From the NCBI GenBank assembly GCA_902362725.1, contig CABIXM010000030.1, positions 1 through 34,139 of the forward strand: a DNA stretch of 34,139 nucleotides. Reading direction: 5' to 3'. The notes below the pieces were generated by a model. It did no database searches and had not been told where the DNA came from. It worked only from the letters and a program-made list of their open reading frames with translations. This document shows positions 15,795 to 23,545 of the stretch, one piece after another (positions within the stretch are counted from its first letter, which is position 1; the number at the start of each line of letters is the position of its first letter). A program made the translations under genes and the position numbers. This DNA comes from Clostridiaceae bacterium (lineage in GTDB: Bacteria; Bacillota; Clostridia; Lachnospirales; Lachnospiraceae).

Positions 15795-16577
15795 TTAATT
15801 CTTACCTGTACAGCAGGTCATACCGCCGTCTACGATCAGGGCTGCGCCGTTCAGGTAATCTACCTCGTCGCTTGCTGCGAACAGTACCGTCTTCGCAATC
15901 TCCTCGGAAGTACCGATACGACCGTTGAGTTCCTTTGCCAGGAAGGCTTTCTTTCCTGCTACCGGATCCGGCATCGCCTGGAATCTCTTCTCCATGGAAG
16001 GAGTATCTACAGTGCCCGGGCATACGCAGTTGATTCTTACGTTGGTTCCTGCCAGCTCAGCCGCAATGGACTTGCACATAATAACCAGAGCGCCCTTGGA
16101 TGTGGAGTATGCCATTCTGTTGCCTACGCCCATGATACCTGCTGTGGAAGCGATGACTACGATGGAACCGTGTCCCTGCTCTACCATCTTTCTTGCTGCT
16201 ACCTGAGTCGCGAACATGGGAGCCTTTACATTGATAGCCATGGTTCTGTCGAAATCAGCCTCTGTGATGGTATCCAGAGAATTTACCTGTACGATTCCGG
16301 CTACGTTCACCAATACGTCGATGGTGCCATAGGTCTCGATAGTCTCCTCCACGAATTTTTTCGCGAATTCCACCTGGGAAAGGTCGCCGTATACACATTT
16401 GTAATCGGTTCCGATGGCTTTCATCTTATCGATGGTCTCCGCCATGTGCTTCTCAGACAAGTCTACCATAACCACTGCCTTTGCTCCGGACTCTGCCAGC
16501 ATCAGAGAAATCGCCTGTCCCATGCCTGCGCCCGCGCCTGTTACCGCACAAATCTTTCCAGTAAAATCGAATTTCAT
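15795..16577 (-). CDS. Short-chain dehydrogenase/reductase (copy B)
   Basis: A 260-residue classical SDR with TGAGAGMG at residues 13-20, Asp39 at the end of the second strand (suggesting NAD preference), NVAG, and catalytic Ser144, Tyr157 and Lys161 at standard spacing. The C-terminus reads GAALIVDGGMTCC. It is paralogous to the SDR at 5075-5830. GAGGAGG lies 7 bases before the ATG. It sits between the TIM-barrel isomerase and the dehydrogenase genes, so it probably acts on a hydroxyl or keto group of the same compound. The reaction is unknown. Confidence 0.88.
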   Translation of the reverse strand: MKFDFTGKICAVTGAGAGMGQAISLMLAESGAKAVVMVDLSEKHMAETIDKMKAIGTDYKCVYGDLSQVEFAKKFVEETIETYGTIDVLVNVAGIVQVNSLDTITEADFDRTMAINVKAPMFATQVAARKMVEQGHGSIVVIASTAGIMGVGNRMAYSTSKGALVIMCKSIAAELAGTNVRINCVCPGTVDTPSMEKRFQAMPDPVAGKKAFLAKELNGRIGTSEEIAKTVLFAASDEVDYLNGAALIVDGGMTCCTGKN

Positions 16578-16610
16578 AGTTATTTCCTCCTCTTTATTAA
16601 AAAATTTAAT

Positions 16611-17414
16611 TTAGTTCTCACTTAAGTTCATCAAGTACTTATAAGATAAGCCCGCTGTGTAAAGGGAATCGTTGTTGATCCATCCGGTATGGGTCTCCAC
16701 GATAAACCACTGACATCCCGCTTCATCTGCCGCCTTTACGATACCCTCGATATCCAGGTTTCCATATCCCAACGCCATGACGGAAGGTGTCTTGATGTAT
16801 TTCTCCGGCGTGCTGATTCCGGTGACGCCCAGATCCTTTAAGTGGATGGCCTTCAGCCTCCTACCAAGCTTCTGACACCAGGCCGCCGGTGTAGAACCAC
16901 TTAAGTGTACCCAGTAAGCATCCAGCTCTGCTCCTACCACCTCCGGGGCGGTATTCGCGAAAATATATTCCAGCGCTGTGTGCTTTCCGTCGTATTTCGC
17001 GAATTCCATGTTGTGGTTGTGGTACAGAAGCTCAAGTCCCTGTTCCTTAAAATATTTACCCAGACGATTCAGTCCGTCGGTCAACTCCTTTAAAGAATTC
17101 TCGTCCTCCCATACGGTGAATCTGGAAAGTCCGCAGGCGATGTATTTGCAGCCCAGGGATTTCGCTTTTTCCACCATACGCTCCGGCTCTTTCTCGATAT
17201 CCTCATATAATTCATGAATGGAGCTTGCATGCATACCGCATTCATCCAGAATCTCTTTCCAGGTCGTCCCGTCGTCCGGATTCAGAAAATGAAGTACCTC
17301 TACATATTCATAGCCTGCTTCCTTCAGGCCTTTCATGGTCTCGCGGATTTCCACAGTGTTGCCCATCCGATCCTGGAGCGATTCCAGATTGATGGAAATC
17401 TGGTCTTTTTTCAT
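16611..17414 (-). CDS. Sugar phosphate isomerase/epimerase, AP-endonuclease-2-like TIM barrel (copy B)
   Basis: A 267-residue xylose-isomerase-like TIM-barrel protein, paralogous to 4274-5062 along its whole length (HELYE, YHNHN, AELDAYW, IHLKDLG and the C-terminal IVETHTGW). Candidate metal ligands are Asp165, His191 and Glu240 with the YHNHN histidines. Relatives epimerise or isomerise ketoses, inososes or Amadori compounds such as fructoselysine. I chose ATG 17414, preceded by AGAGGTGAG, rather than the in-frame start at 17435 that overlaps the LivF stop. The gene connects the transporter part of the operon to the enzymes. Confidence 0.85.
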   Translation of the reverse strand: MKKDQISINLESLQDRMGNTVEIRETMKGLKEAGYEYVEVLHFLNPDDGTTWKEILDECGMHASSIHELYEDIEKEPERMVEKAKSLGCKYIACGLSRFTVWEDENSLKELTDGLNRLGKYFKEQGLELLYHNHNMEFAKYDGKHTALEYIFANTAPEVVGAELDAYWVHLSGSTPAAWCQKLGRRLKAIHLKDLGVTGISTPEKYIKTPSVMALGYGNLDIEGIVKAADEAGCQWFIVETHTGWINNDSLYTAGLSYKYLMNLSEN

Positions 17415-17431
17415 AGTCTCACCTCTTGTAA

Positions 17432-18148
17432 TCAATCTCCTACATTACCCAGATATGCCCGTCTTACTTCGTCGCTCTCGCGAAGCTCCTTAGCGTCTCC
17501 GGATAATCTTCCGTAACCAGTCTCGATGATATAGCCTCTGTCTGCGATTCGAAGCGCCTGATAAGCGTTCTGCTCTACCAAGAGAACCGTGGTTCCCTGC
17601 TCGTTGATCTGCTTAATCAGCGCGAAAATCTGCTGTACGATGTTGGGAGCAAGGCCCAGAGACGGCTCGTCCAGCATCAGAAGTCTCGGCTGCGCCATCA
17701 GGGCGCGCCCGATAGCCAGCATCTGCTGTTCTCCTCCGGACAGGGTTCCTGCCATCTGTTTTTCTCTTTCCTTCAGACGGGGGAATAACTCATATACCTT
17801 TTCATAGGTGTCTTTAATTTCCGCCTTCTGTTTTCTGGTGAAAGCGCCCAGGCGGAGATTGTCATGTACGGAAAGCTTCGGAAATACTTCGCGGCCCTCC
17901 GGTACCAGACAGAGTCCTTTTTTCACCAAAACGGATGGGCTGCAGTGGGTGATATCCTCACCCTCAAATTCCACGATGGAACCCAGTTCACTCTTCAGCA
18001 TTCCCATGATGGACATCAGCGTGGTGGTTTTTCCTGCGCCGTTGCTGCCAATCAGAGTTACGATTTCGCCCTGCTCCACATCCAGGTTGATTCCCTTCAG
18101 CGCGTGGATATGACCGTAGGATGTTTTCAGATTTTTAACTTTCAGCAT
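17432..18148 (-). CDS. livF: Branched-chain/polar amino-acid ABC transporter ATP-binding protein LivF-like
   Basis: A 238-residue ATPase of the HAAT (Liv) family. It carries Walker A GSNGAGKTT, the ABC signature LSGGEQQ and Walker B LLMLDEPSLGLAP, and the LivF-typical LVPEGREVFPKL segment. It forms the cytoplasmic ATPase pair with the LivG-like protein to energise uptake. ATG 18148 is chosen (238 residues, the usual LivF length) rather than the upstream TTG at 18172; it overlaps the LivG stop by 14 bases, showing translational coupling. The substrate is set by the binding protein and need not be a branched-chain amino acid. Confidence 0.92.
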   Translation of the reverse strand: MLKVKNLKTSYGHIHALKGINLDVEQGEIVTLIGSNGAGKTTTLMSIMGMLKSELGSIVEFEGEDITHCSPSVLVKKGLCLVPEGREVFPKLSVHDNLRLGAFTRKQKAEIKDTYEKVYELFPRLKEREKQMAGTLSGGEQQMLAIGRALMAQPRLLMLDEPSLGLAPNIVQQIFALIKQINEQGTTVLLVEQNAYQALRIADRGYIIETGYGRLSGDAKELRESDEVRRAYLGNVGD

Positions 18149-18917
18149 CGTCCCCGTCACCTCCCGTTCCAAGATATGCTTCGATTACAGCCGGATTCTT
18201 GCTGATTTCTGCAGGCTTTCCTTCCGCAATCATTCTTCCGTGATTCAGTACATAGATTCTGTCTGAGATATTCATAACCAGGTTCATATCGTGCTCAATC
18301 AGAAGGATGGTAAATCCGCGCTTCTGAAGGCTCTTTACGAACTCCAGAAGCTCTTCCGTCTCCTGTCCGTTCATGCCTGCCGCTGGCTCATCCAGCAGAA
18401 TCAGCTTTGCGTTGGTGGCAATCGCCCGGGCGATCTCCAGCCGTCTCTGGGCTCCGTAAGGAAGGTCGCTGGCGTAATTGTCGATCTTGTCCGCCATTCC
18501 GATGGACTCCAGAATATCTACCGCCTGCTGCGTCGCCTTCCGCTCTTCTTCTTTAAATTTCCTGGTGCGGAACATCATATCAAGAAATCCGTATTTCTGA
18601 TTGTGATAGTCGCCAACCATAACATTTTCAATTACCCGCATATTCGGGAATAATCGAAGATTCTGGAATGTTCTTGCAATTCCAGCATCTACAATTTCCT
18701 GAATCGGTTTTCCGTTAATCTTTTTTCCCTCGAAGAAAATATCTCCCGCGGAAACCTGATATACTCCGGTTAAAAGATTAAAAATAGTAGTCTTACCGGC
18801 TCCGTTGGGTCCGATCAAGCTGACGATTTCGCCCTGATCCACCGAAAGGTTCACATCTTCCAGTACCGACAGGCCCGAGAAATTCTTTGCAACTCCTTTA
18901 AACTCAAGCAGTTTCAT
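18135..18917 (-). CDS. livG: Branched-chain/polar amino-acid ABC transporter ATP-binding protein LivG-like
   Basis: A 260-residue ATPase with Walker A GPNGAGKTT, the LivG-type signature LPYGAQRRLEIARA, Walker B LILLDEPAAGMN, and the switch His in LLIEHDMNLVM. The FARTFQN-like segment IARTFQNLRLFPNM is also diagnostic of LivG. It pairs with the LivF-like protein. The first 14 bases overlap the end of the LivM-like gene, consistent with coupled translation in the operon. Confidence 0.93.
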   Translation of the reverse strand: MKLLEFKGVAKNFSGLSVLEDVNLSVDQGEIVSLIGPNGAGKTTIFNLLTGVYQVSAGDIFFEGKKINGKPIQEIVDAGIARTFQNLRLFPNMRVIENVMVGDYHNQKYGFLDMMFRTRKFKEEERKATQQAVDILESIGMADKIDNYASDLPYGAQRRLEIARAIATNAKLILLDEPAAGMNGQETEELLEFVKSLQKRGFTILLIEHDMNLVMNISDRIYVLNHGRMIAEGKPAEISKNPAVIEAYLGTGGDGDDAES

Positions 18918-19917
18918 CCGTTTCCGTTCCTCCCTTCACTACGACTCCCTTCGGAAGCTTGTATGCGCGTCTGTCTCTGGAACCGAACAGGCCGCTGGGT
19001 TTAAATCTCATCAGGACTACCAGAATCAGTCCGTAGATAATGTATTTGTACAGATAAAGGAATCTCAGCACCTCCGGGAACGCAATCAGCAGCAGAGAAC
19101 CAATCAGCATACCTTTTAAGGAACCAAGTCCGCCGAAGATTACGATACAGAGGATAACGGTGGATATATCCGCTGTGAAAGTATCCGGTCCTACATACGT
19201 GTTCAGACAGACATATAATGCTCCGGAGATACCTGCCAGGAAGGAAGATAATACGAAAGCGTAAATCTTCTGACGTCCTGTCCGGATTCCCATCAGATTC
19301 GCCGCCAGCTCGTCGTCCTTCAGTGCGAAAAGCGAGCGTCCCAGCTTGGAATTCTTGATGGCCCAGGAGAAGTAAAGGGTCACGCCCAGAAGCGCCAGGG
19401 TCAGGAAGTACATACCGCCGTTCTTATTGGTCAGCTCCAGGCCGAAAAGTGTAAATTTCTGAATATTCTTAATTCCCAGAGAACCGTTTGTAGCGCTTCT
19501 CCAGTTCAGTGTAATCACCTTGACTACCTCGGAAAATCCGGTGGTAGCGATTACAAAGTATACATCATTCAGTCGCAGAGTCGGGATACCTACCAGTAGT
19601 CCTGCAACTGCTGTGGCAATTCCACCGAACAGCATCGCAATCCAGCAGTTCCAGCCTGCCACATAAGATGTCATCATTGCATATACGTATCCGCCGATTG
19701 CTACGAATGCGGCATGTCCCATATTAACCTGGCCTGCGTAGCCGACCGTAATATTCAGACTCAGTGCCATAATTCCATATATTCCAATCAGTGTAAGCGT
19801 ACGGAGTACATACTGACCGGTTCCAAGGAACGGGATGGCTATACAGATTGCCGCAGCTACCAGATACAATATTGCTTCTGTCTTTCTGCTCATTGTAAAG
19901 TTCAATTTTTTCTTCAT
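18904..19917 (-). CDS. livM: Branched-chain/polar amino-acid ABC transporter permease LivM-like
   Basis: A 337-residue polytopic membrane protein of the LivM family. It has about nine to ten hydrophobic segments and the conserved motifs ALSLNITVGYAGQVNMGHAAF and the cytoplasmic coupling segment SKLGRSLFALKDDELAANLMGI. It forms the membrane channel together with the LivH-like protein. A start at ATG 19917 gives the usual basic N-terminus (MKKKLNF). Confidence 0.92.
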   Translation of the reverse strand: MKKKLNFTMSRKTEAILYLVAAAICIAIPFLGTGQYVLRTLTLIGIYGIMALSLNITVGYAGQVNMGHAAFVAIGGYVYAMMTSYVAGWNCWIAMLFGGIATAVAGLLVGIPTLRLNDVYFVIATTGFSEVVKVITLNWRSATNGSLGIKNIQKFTLFGLELTNKNGGMYFLTLALLGVTLYFSWAIKNSKLGRSLFALKDDELAANLMGIRTGRQKIYAFVLSSFLAGISGALYVCLNTYVGPDTFTADISTVILCIVIFGGLGSLKGMLIGSLLLIAFPEVLRFLYLYKYIIYGLILVVLMRFKPSGLFGSRDRRAYKLPKGVVVKGGTETDETA

Positions 19918-19938
19918 AATTACAGCAACCTTTCTGCT

Positions 19939-20817
19939 TTACACTTTCTGATCGATCTTCTTTCCGAACAATCCCGTAGGCTTTACGCAAAGAACAAGGA
20001 TTAAGATAATGAAAGCAACTGCATCTCTATAAGTTCCTCCGAATACCATAACCGCAATACATTCCAGGATTCCGATTACCAGGCCTCCCACCGCAGCGCC
20101 GTGCAGTAAGCCAAGTCCTCCCAGTACCGCGGAAGCGAAAGCCTTCGCTCCAAGAGTGATACCCATGGTCGGATATACCAACTGGTAATAACTTGCTACC
20201 ATGAAGCTCGCCACTACCGCAGAAGCTCCACTGATAAAGAATGTAACGGAAATAACTATTTTTGTATTAATACCCATCAGCTTGGACGCTTTCATGTTCT
20301 GCTGAATGGCTCTCATTGCCAGACCAAAGTTTGTTCCGTAAAGCAGATAGGAAAGCAGCGCAAGCAGTACTACGGATACAATAATAATAGAAACCTGAGT
20401 TGAATCTATCGCATAACCAAATAACTGTAATGTTCCAAAGTTAAAAATGTTCGGGAAAGCCTTTCTCTCGCTTCCCCAGATAACCAGACAAAGATTCTGT
20501 AAAATATAGTTGAAACCAATCGCCGTAATCAGTACAGTGATTCCTGTTCCGCCCGGTCTGCTGCGCAGCGGGGACAAAATGAAGCTATCGTAACACATAT
20601 TAATAATTCCGGTCAGAATCAAACTAGCTATAAATCCCGGGATTACTCCGAAATTCATGGTGATAAACATCAGAATGAAATGAGCTCCCAACGTAAATGT
20701 TGATGCGTGAGCCATATTCATAATTCCCAGAACACCAAATACCAGCGAATAACCTACTGCTACAATAGCGTATATAAATCCGATGGAAATTCCACCTAAT
20801 AACTGTTGTAATAGCAT
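19939..20817 (-). CDS. livH: Branched-chain/polar amino-acid ABC transporter permease LivH-like
   Basis: A 292-residue membrane permease with the LivH N-terminal motif GISIGFIYAIVAVGYSLVFG followed by IMNMAHA, and the coupling loop FGLAMRAIQQNMKASKLMGI. It is the partner of the LivM-like permease, 21 bases upstream of it. I chose ATG 20817, which has AAAGGGGTAGGA just before it, over the in-frame ATG at 20841. The latter lies inside the long stem-loop between this gene and the binding-protein gene. Confidence 0.92.
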   Translation of the reverse strand: MLLQQLLGGISIGFIYAIVAVGYSLVFGVLGIMNMAHASTFTLGAHFILMFITMNFGVIPGFIASLILTGIINMCYDSFILSPLRSRPGGTGITVLITAIGFNYILQNLCLVIWGSERKAFPNIFNFGTLQLFGYAIDSTQVSIIIVSVVLLALLSYLLYGTNFGLAMRAIQQNMKASKLMGINTKIVISVTFFISGASAVVASFMVASYYQLVYPTMGITLGAKAFASAVLGGLGLLHGAAVGGLVIGILECIAVMVFGGTYRDAVAFIILILVLCVKPTGLFGKKIDQKV

Positions 20818-20835
20818 ATTCCTACCCCTTTGTTC

Positions 20836-20869
20836 ATGCATGGTGTGAAGCTGCGTTCACACCATGCAT
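20836..20869 (-). other. Intercistronic stem-loop between livJ-like and livH-like genes
   Basis: A perfect 14-bp stem (20836-20849 with 20856-20869) with a 6-base loop lies in the 92-bp gap. No T-run follows on the minus strand, so it is unlikely to be a full terminator. By analogy with other binding-protein transporters, such a structure may protect the upstream mRNA so that the binding protein is made in excess; this is inference. Confidence 0.65.
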
Positions 20870-20909
20870 ATAATGGAAGTTTTATCATGGAATCATGAAA
20901 TAACTTAAA

Positions 20910-22145
20910 TTACTGAGCAATAAAGTCATCCCACAGTTTGAATGCATCCGGCAGACCTACAAACTCACCGTTCTCAATCTTGAATGCAACTGCAACCTTC
21001 TCAACATCACCATTTTCCTTGAAGTGAATGTTGCCCTGTGTTCCGTCGAAAGATACCTCATAAAGAGCGTCCTTGATGGCTTCTCTGTCATAGCTTCCAG
21101 CTTTCTCAATAGCATTCTTCAGCATGTATACAGAGTCGTATGCGTTCGCTGCTACGAAGTCCGGCTGCATGCCATTGGCATCAGAGTACTCTTTTACAAA
21201 CTGCTGAACTACTGCGCTGTCGCTGTTCGGATCGAAGCAGGAGTACAGGTACATGCCGTTTACGGTGTCGCCTGCCAGCTTAATCAGCTCGCCGTTGTAT
21301 GTAGTCATCAGGCCGATGATCTGGGTGTCGGTATCTGTCTTTCGCAGCTGCTGTGCGAATGCCGCCAGGTTATTGTACTCTGCGGAGAACATGATGGTGT
21401 CAGCACCGGAGCTCTTAACCTCTGCGATGTTCGGAGCAAAGTCTACAGTGCCGTCTGTAAAATAGGATTCACAGACAATTTCAAAACCAAGCTGCTCGCC
21501 GTACTCTTTTGCCATCTCTACCATGTCGTCTGTGAAGAGCTGTCCGAAGTCAGACATCAGAGATACGATAGCTACCTTCTTCGCGCCTGCCACTACCGGC
21601 ATCTGGAACGCGAAACGGAACTCGTCTTCCTCTGTCAGGTTGTTACGGAAGATGTAATCACCGACTGCGGAATAGTCCGGATGGGAAGCGGAGTTGGAAA
21701 TCGCCGGAATGCCGCCCTCCTGGTAAATCGGAGCGCCTACCAGAGCGATACTGCTGCTGTAGTGCGCTGCCGCAACTGCTACGACAGAAGGATCAGATAC
21801 AATCAGTTCTGCTGCAGCAGCAGCCTTTTCTGCCACGTTCTCATCATCGTAAGATTTGATGCCAACCTGCTTTCCAAGGATACCGCCTGCTGCGTTAATC
21901 TCGTCTACAGCCACCTGCGCACCCCACAGCGCATGTTTTCCGAAGTCTGCCTGAGTTCCGGTCAGAGGACCTACTGCAGCGAAATAAATCATGTCGTCAT
22001 CCGTTGCGGTATCACCACTTGCCGTTGTCTCCTGTGTGTCACTGGAAGCTGCGGTATCGTCCGCTGCATTACCCCCGCATGCAGTCAGGCCAACCATCAT
22101 TGCTGCCGATAACAGTAACGCGACCATTTTTGTTGCTCTCTTCAT
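20910..22145 (-). CDS. livJ: Substrate-binding lipoprotein of the Liv-type ABC transporter
   Basis: A 411-residue extracellular binding protein of the LivJ/type I periplasmic-binding fold. A lipoprotein signal peptide is clear: KRATK, a hydrophobic stretch, then the lipobox LTAC with Cys23 as the lipid-modified residue, followed by a Ser/Thr/Asp-rich linker. The mature part starts IYFAAVGPLTGTQADFG, typical of LivJ. It captures the nutrient for LivHMGF. ATG 22145 follows AAGGAGGG; the longer ORF extends upstream through the promoter and operator and is not real. It is first in the 13-gene operon and its promoter is overlapped downstream by a LacI-type operator. The ligand cannot be deduced, but the operon suggests an imino-acid-like compound. 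Confidence 0.92.
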   Translation of the reverse strand: MKRATKMVALLLSAAMMVGLTACGGNAADDTAASSDTQETTASGDTATDDDMIYFAAVGPLTGTQADFGKHALWGAQVAVDEINAAGGILGKQVGIKSYDDENVAEKAAAAAELIVSDPSVVAVAAAHYSSSIALVGAPIYQEGGIPAISNSASHPDYSAVGDYIFRNNLTEEDEFRFAFQMPVVAGAKKVAIVSLMSDFGQLFTDDMVEMAKEYGEQLGFEIVCESYFTDGTVDFAPNIAEVKSSGADTIMFSAEYNNLAAFAQQLRKTDTDTQIIGLMTTYNGELIKLAGDTVNGMYLYSCFDPNSDSAVVQQFVKEYSDANGMQPDFVAANAYDSVYMLKNAIEKAGSYDREAIKDALYEVSFDGTQGNIHFKENGDVEKVAVAFKIENGEFVGLPDAFKLWDDFIAQ

Positions 22146-22178
22146 AAATACCCTCCTTAGTTCAAAAAATTGCTTTCC

Positions 22179-22197
22179 GTGCACAAACGTTTGCACC
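22179..22197. promoter_or_regulatory. LacI-type operator O1 of the livJ-led operon
   Basis: A CAAACGTTTG palindrome (22184-22193) is flanked by TGCA on both sides (one side shifted by a base), the classic LacI/GalR operator form. It lies about 12-30 bases downstream of the predicted livJ transcription start, a position that would block transcription. The probable regulator is the LacI protein at 23546-24568. Confidence 0.7.
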
Positions 22198-22214
22198 GTT
22201 TGTTTACAGTTGTG

Positions 22215-22243
22215 ATTATAAAATAGTTCACAATCAATTTCAA
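22215..22243 (-). promoter_or_regulatory. Promoter of the livJ-led 13-gene operon
   Basis: On the minus strand, TTGAAA (22243-22238) and TATAAT (22220-22215) are separated by 17 bases. This is a near-consensus sigma-A promoter, 70 bases upstream of the livJ-like ATG. Confidence 0.8.
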
Positions 22244-22397
22244 GATGTTTTTTAACTTCTACCATTCTGCACAATTTTATCCGAGATTTTTTGTGCATAC
22301 TGCTTTCTTGTCGATATTTTTTTCTCAATTGCAAGGATGCAATTCCGCTTTTTTCAACTTTTTGAACAATTTCCATATTTTTTTGGAATTTTTACTC

Positions 22398-22427
22398 TTG
22401 ACAGATTATCTGCTTATATTTTATATT
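22398..22427 (+). promoter_or_regulatory. Promoter of the epimerase-LacI operon
   Basis: TTGACA (22398-22403) and TATATT (22422-22427) are separated by 18 bases on the plus strand, 85 bases upstream of the epimerase ATG. It is divergent from the livJ promoter. Confidence 0.7.
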
Positions 22428-22442
22428 AAAAGAAAGATTTGT

Positions 22443-22454
22443 GCAAACCTTTGC
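22443..22454. promoter_or_regulatory. LacI-type operator O2 upstream of the epimerase gene
   Basis: GCAAACCTTTGC is a near-palindrome with the same half-site as O1 but CC instead of CG at the centre. It lies 16 bases past the predicted -10 element, near +10, which fits repression and autoregulation by the LacI protein encoded downstream in the same operon. Confidence 0.6.
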
Positions 22455-22511
22455 TCTTATCATTTGTTCAACGGGGAAACTACTATATAATCAAACTGGA
22501 GGTTACCACTT

Positions 22512-23531
22512 ATGCAATTTGAAAGAATTTTAAAAATCATCGAGACCCACACCGCAGGAAGTCCCACCCGCCACATCGTAGGCGGCGCTCCGCAGATTAA
22601 GGGCAATACCATGGCGGAGAAGATGCAGTACCTGCACGATCACCACGACTGGATCCGCAAGGTCGTGATGCAGGAGCCCAGAGGCCACGCCAGCATGTCC
22701 GGCGCACTCTATGTGCCGCCCTGCAATCCCGAGGCTGATATGGGTATTCTCTATTTTGACGCCTGCGACTACATGACCATGTGCGGCCACAGCACCATCG
22801 CCGTGTCCACGGTCCTTGTGGAGCTTGGTATGGTAGAAAAAAAAGAGCCGGTGACCACTGTGAAGCTGGATACGCCTGCTGGCCTCGTTACCGCAGAGGT
22901 AAAGGTTGAGAACGGCAACGTAAAGGAAGTGACCTTTGCAAATGTGCCTTCTTTCCTCTATGCAAGTAAAGAGCTGGAGATCGAAGGATATGGCAAGGTT
23001 CCCTGCGACGTGGCCTTTGGCGGCATGGCCTACGCCATCGTTCCGGTGGAGAAATTTGGTCTGACCGTAGATCCGGCCAATATCAATGAACTGATGGAGG
23101 CAGCACATAAGGTATTCAATGTGGCACAGCCGGAAATTGGCTTTGTACATCCGGAGCAGCCTTTCATGGACCGCATCCACAGCGTCATGTTCACACAGCC
23201 CGGTACCGACGGCGCTGACAGTAAAGAAGTGGTCATCCTGATTCCGGTGGAGGAAGGCAATTCCACAGCCGTAGACCGCTCTCCCTGCGGCACCGGTACC
23301 TCTGCCCGCGTAGCGGCAGAATTGGGCCATGGAAATATTGCGCTTGGTCAGTCCTTTGTCCAGGAAAGCATCATTGGCACCCGCTTTGCCGGAAGAATTG
23401 ATGAGCGCCTGGATACCTGCGGCTATATCGGCGGCATCCCGAAGATTACCGGTTCCGCCTACATCACCGCCTTAAGCGACTTCGTTGTATCTGCAAACGA
23501 TCCTCTCAAAGATGGATTTATTCTGATTTAA
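22512..23531 (+). CDS. Proline racemase / hydroxyproline epimerase family protein (copy B)
   Basis: A 339-residue PLP-independent racemase. The two active-site cysteines are Cys91 in TMCGHSTIA and Cys259 in DRSPCGTGTSAR. EPRGH, KLDTPAGLV and FANVPSFLY resemble clostridial proline racemases, and unlike copy A the Asp of the CDVAFGG loop is kept. It would interconvert L and D forms of proline or a substituted proline so that the FAD dehydrogenase can oxidise the D form. GGAGGT lies 8 bases before the ATG. It is transcribed with a LacI regulator and divergently from the transporter and dehydrogenase operon, under paired operators. No D-proline reductase genes are present, so classic Stickland proline reduction is not encoded here. 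Confidence 0.9.
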   Translation: MQFERILKIIETHTAGSPTRHIVGGAPQIKGNTMAEKMQYLHDHHDWIRKVVMQEPRGHASMSGALYVPPCNPEADMGILYFDACDYMTMCGHSTIAVSTVLVELGMVEKKEPVTTVKLDTPAGLVTAEVKVENGNVKEVTFANVPSFLYASKELEIEGYGKVPCDVAFGGMAYAIVPVEKFGLTVDPANINELMEAAHKVFNVAQPEIGFVHPEQPFMDRIHSVMFTQPGTDGADSKEVVILIPVEEGNSTAVDRSPCGTGTSARVAAELGHGNIALGQSFVQESIIGTRFAGRIDERLDTCGYIGGIPKITGSAYITALSDFVVSANDPLKDGFILI

Positions 23532-23545
23532 GAGGGGACACGCTT

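Noticed and set aside
21024..22112. 362-residue plus-strand ORF opposite the livJ-like gene
   Set aside because: It overlaps a clearly real lipoprotein gene on the other strand and has no recognisable domain or start signal.
22146..22376. N-terminal extension of the binding protein to 22376
   Set aside because: The added residues are not protein-like and would run through the promoter and operator. The start at 22145 has a strong Shine-Dalgarno and gives a perfect lipoprotein signal.
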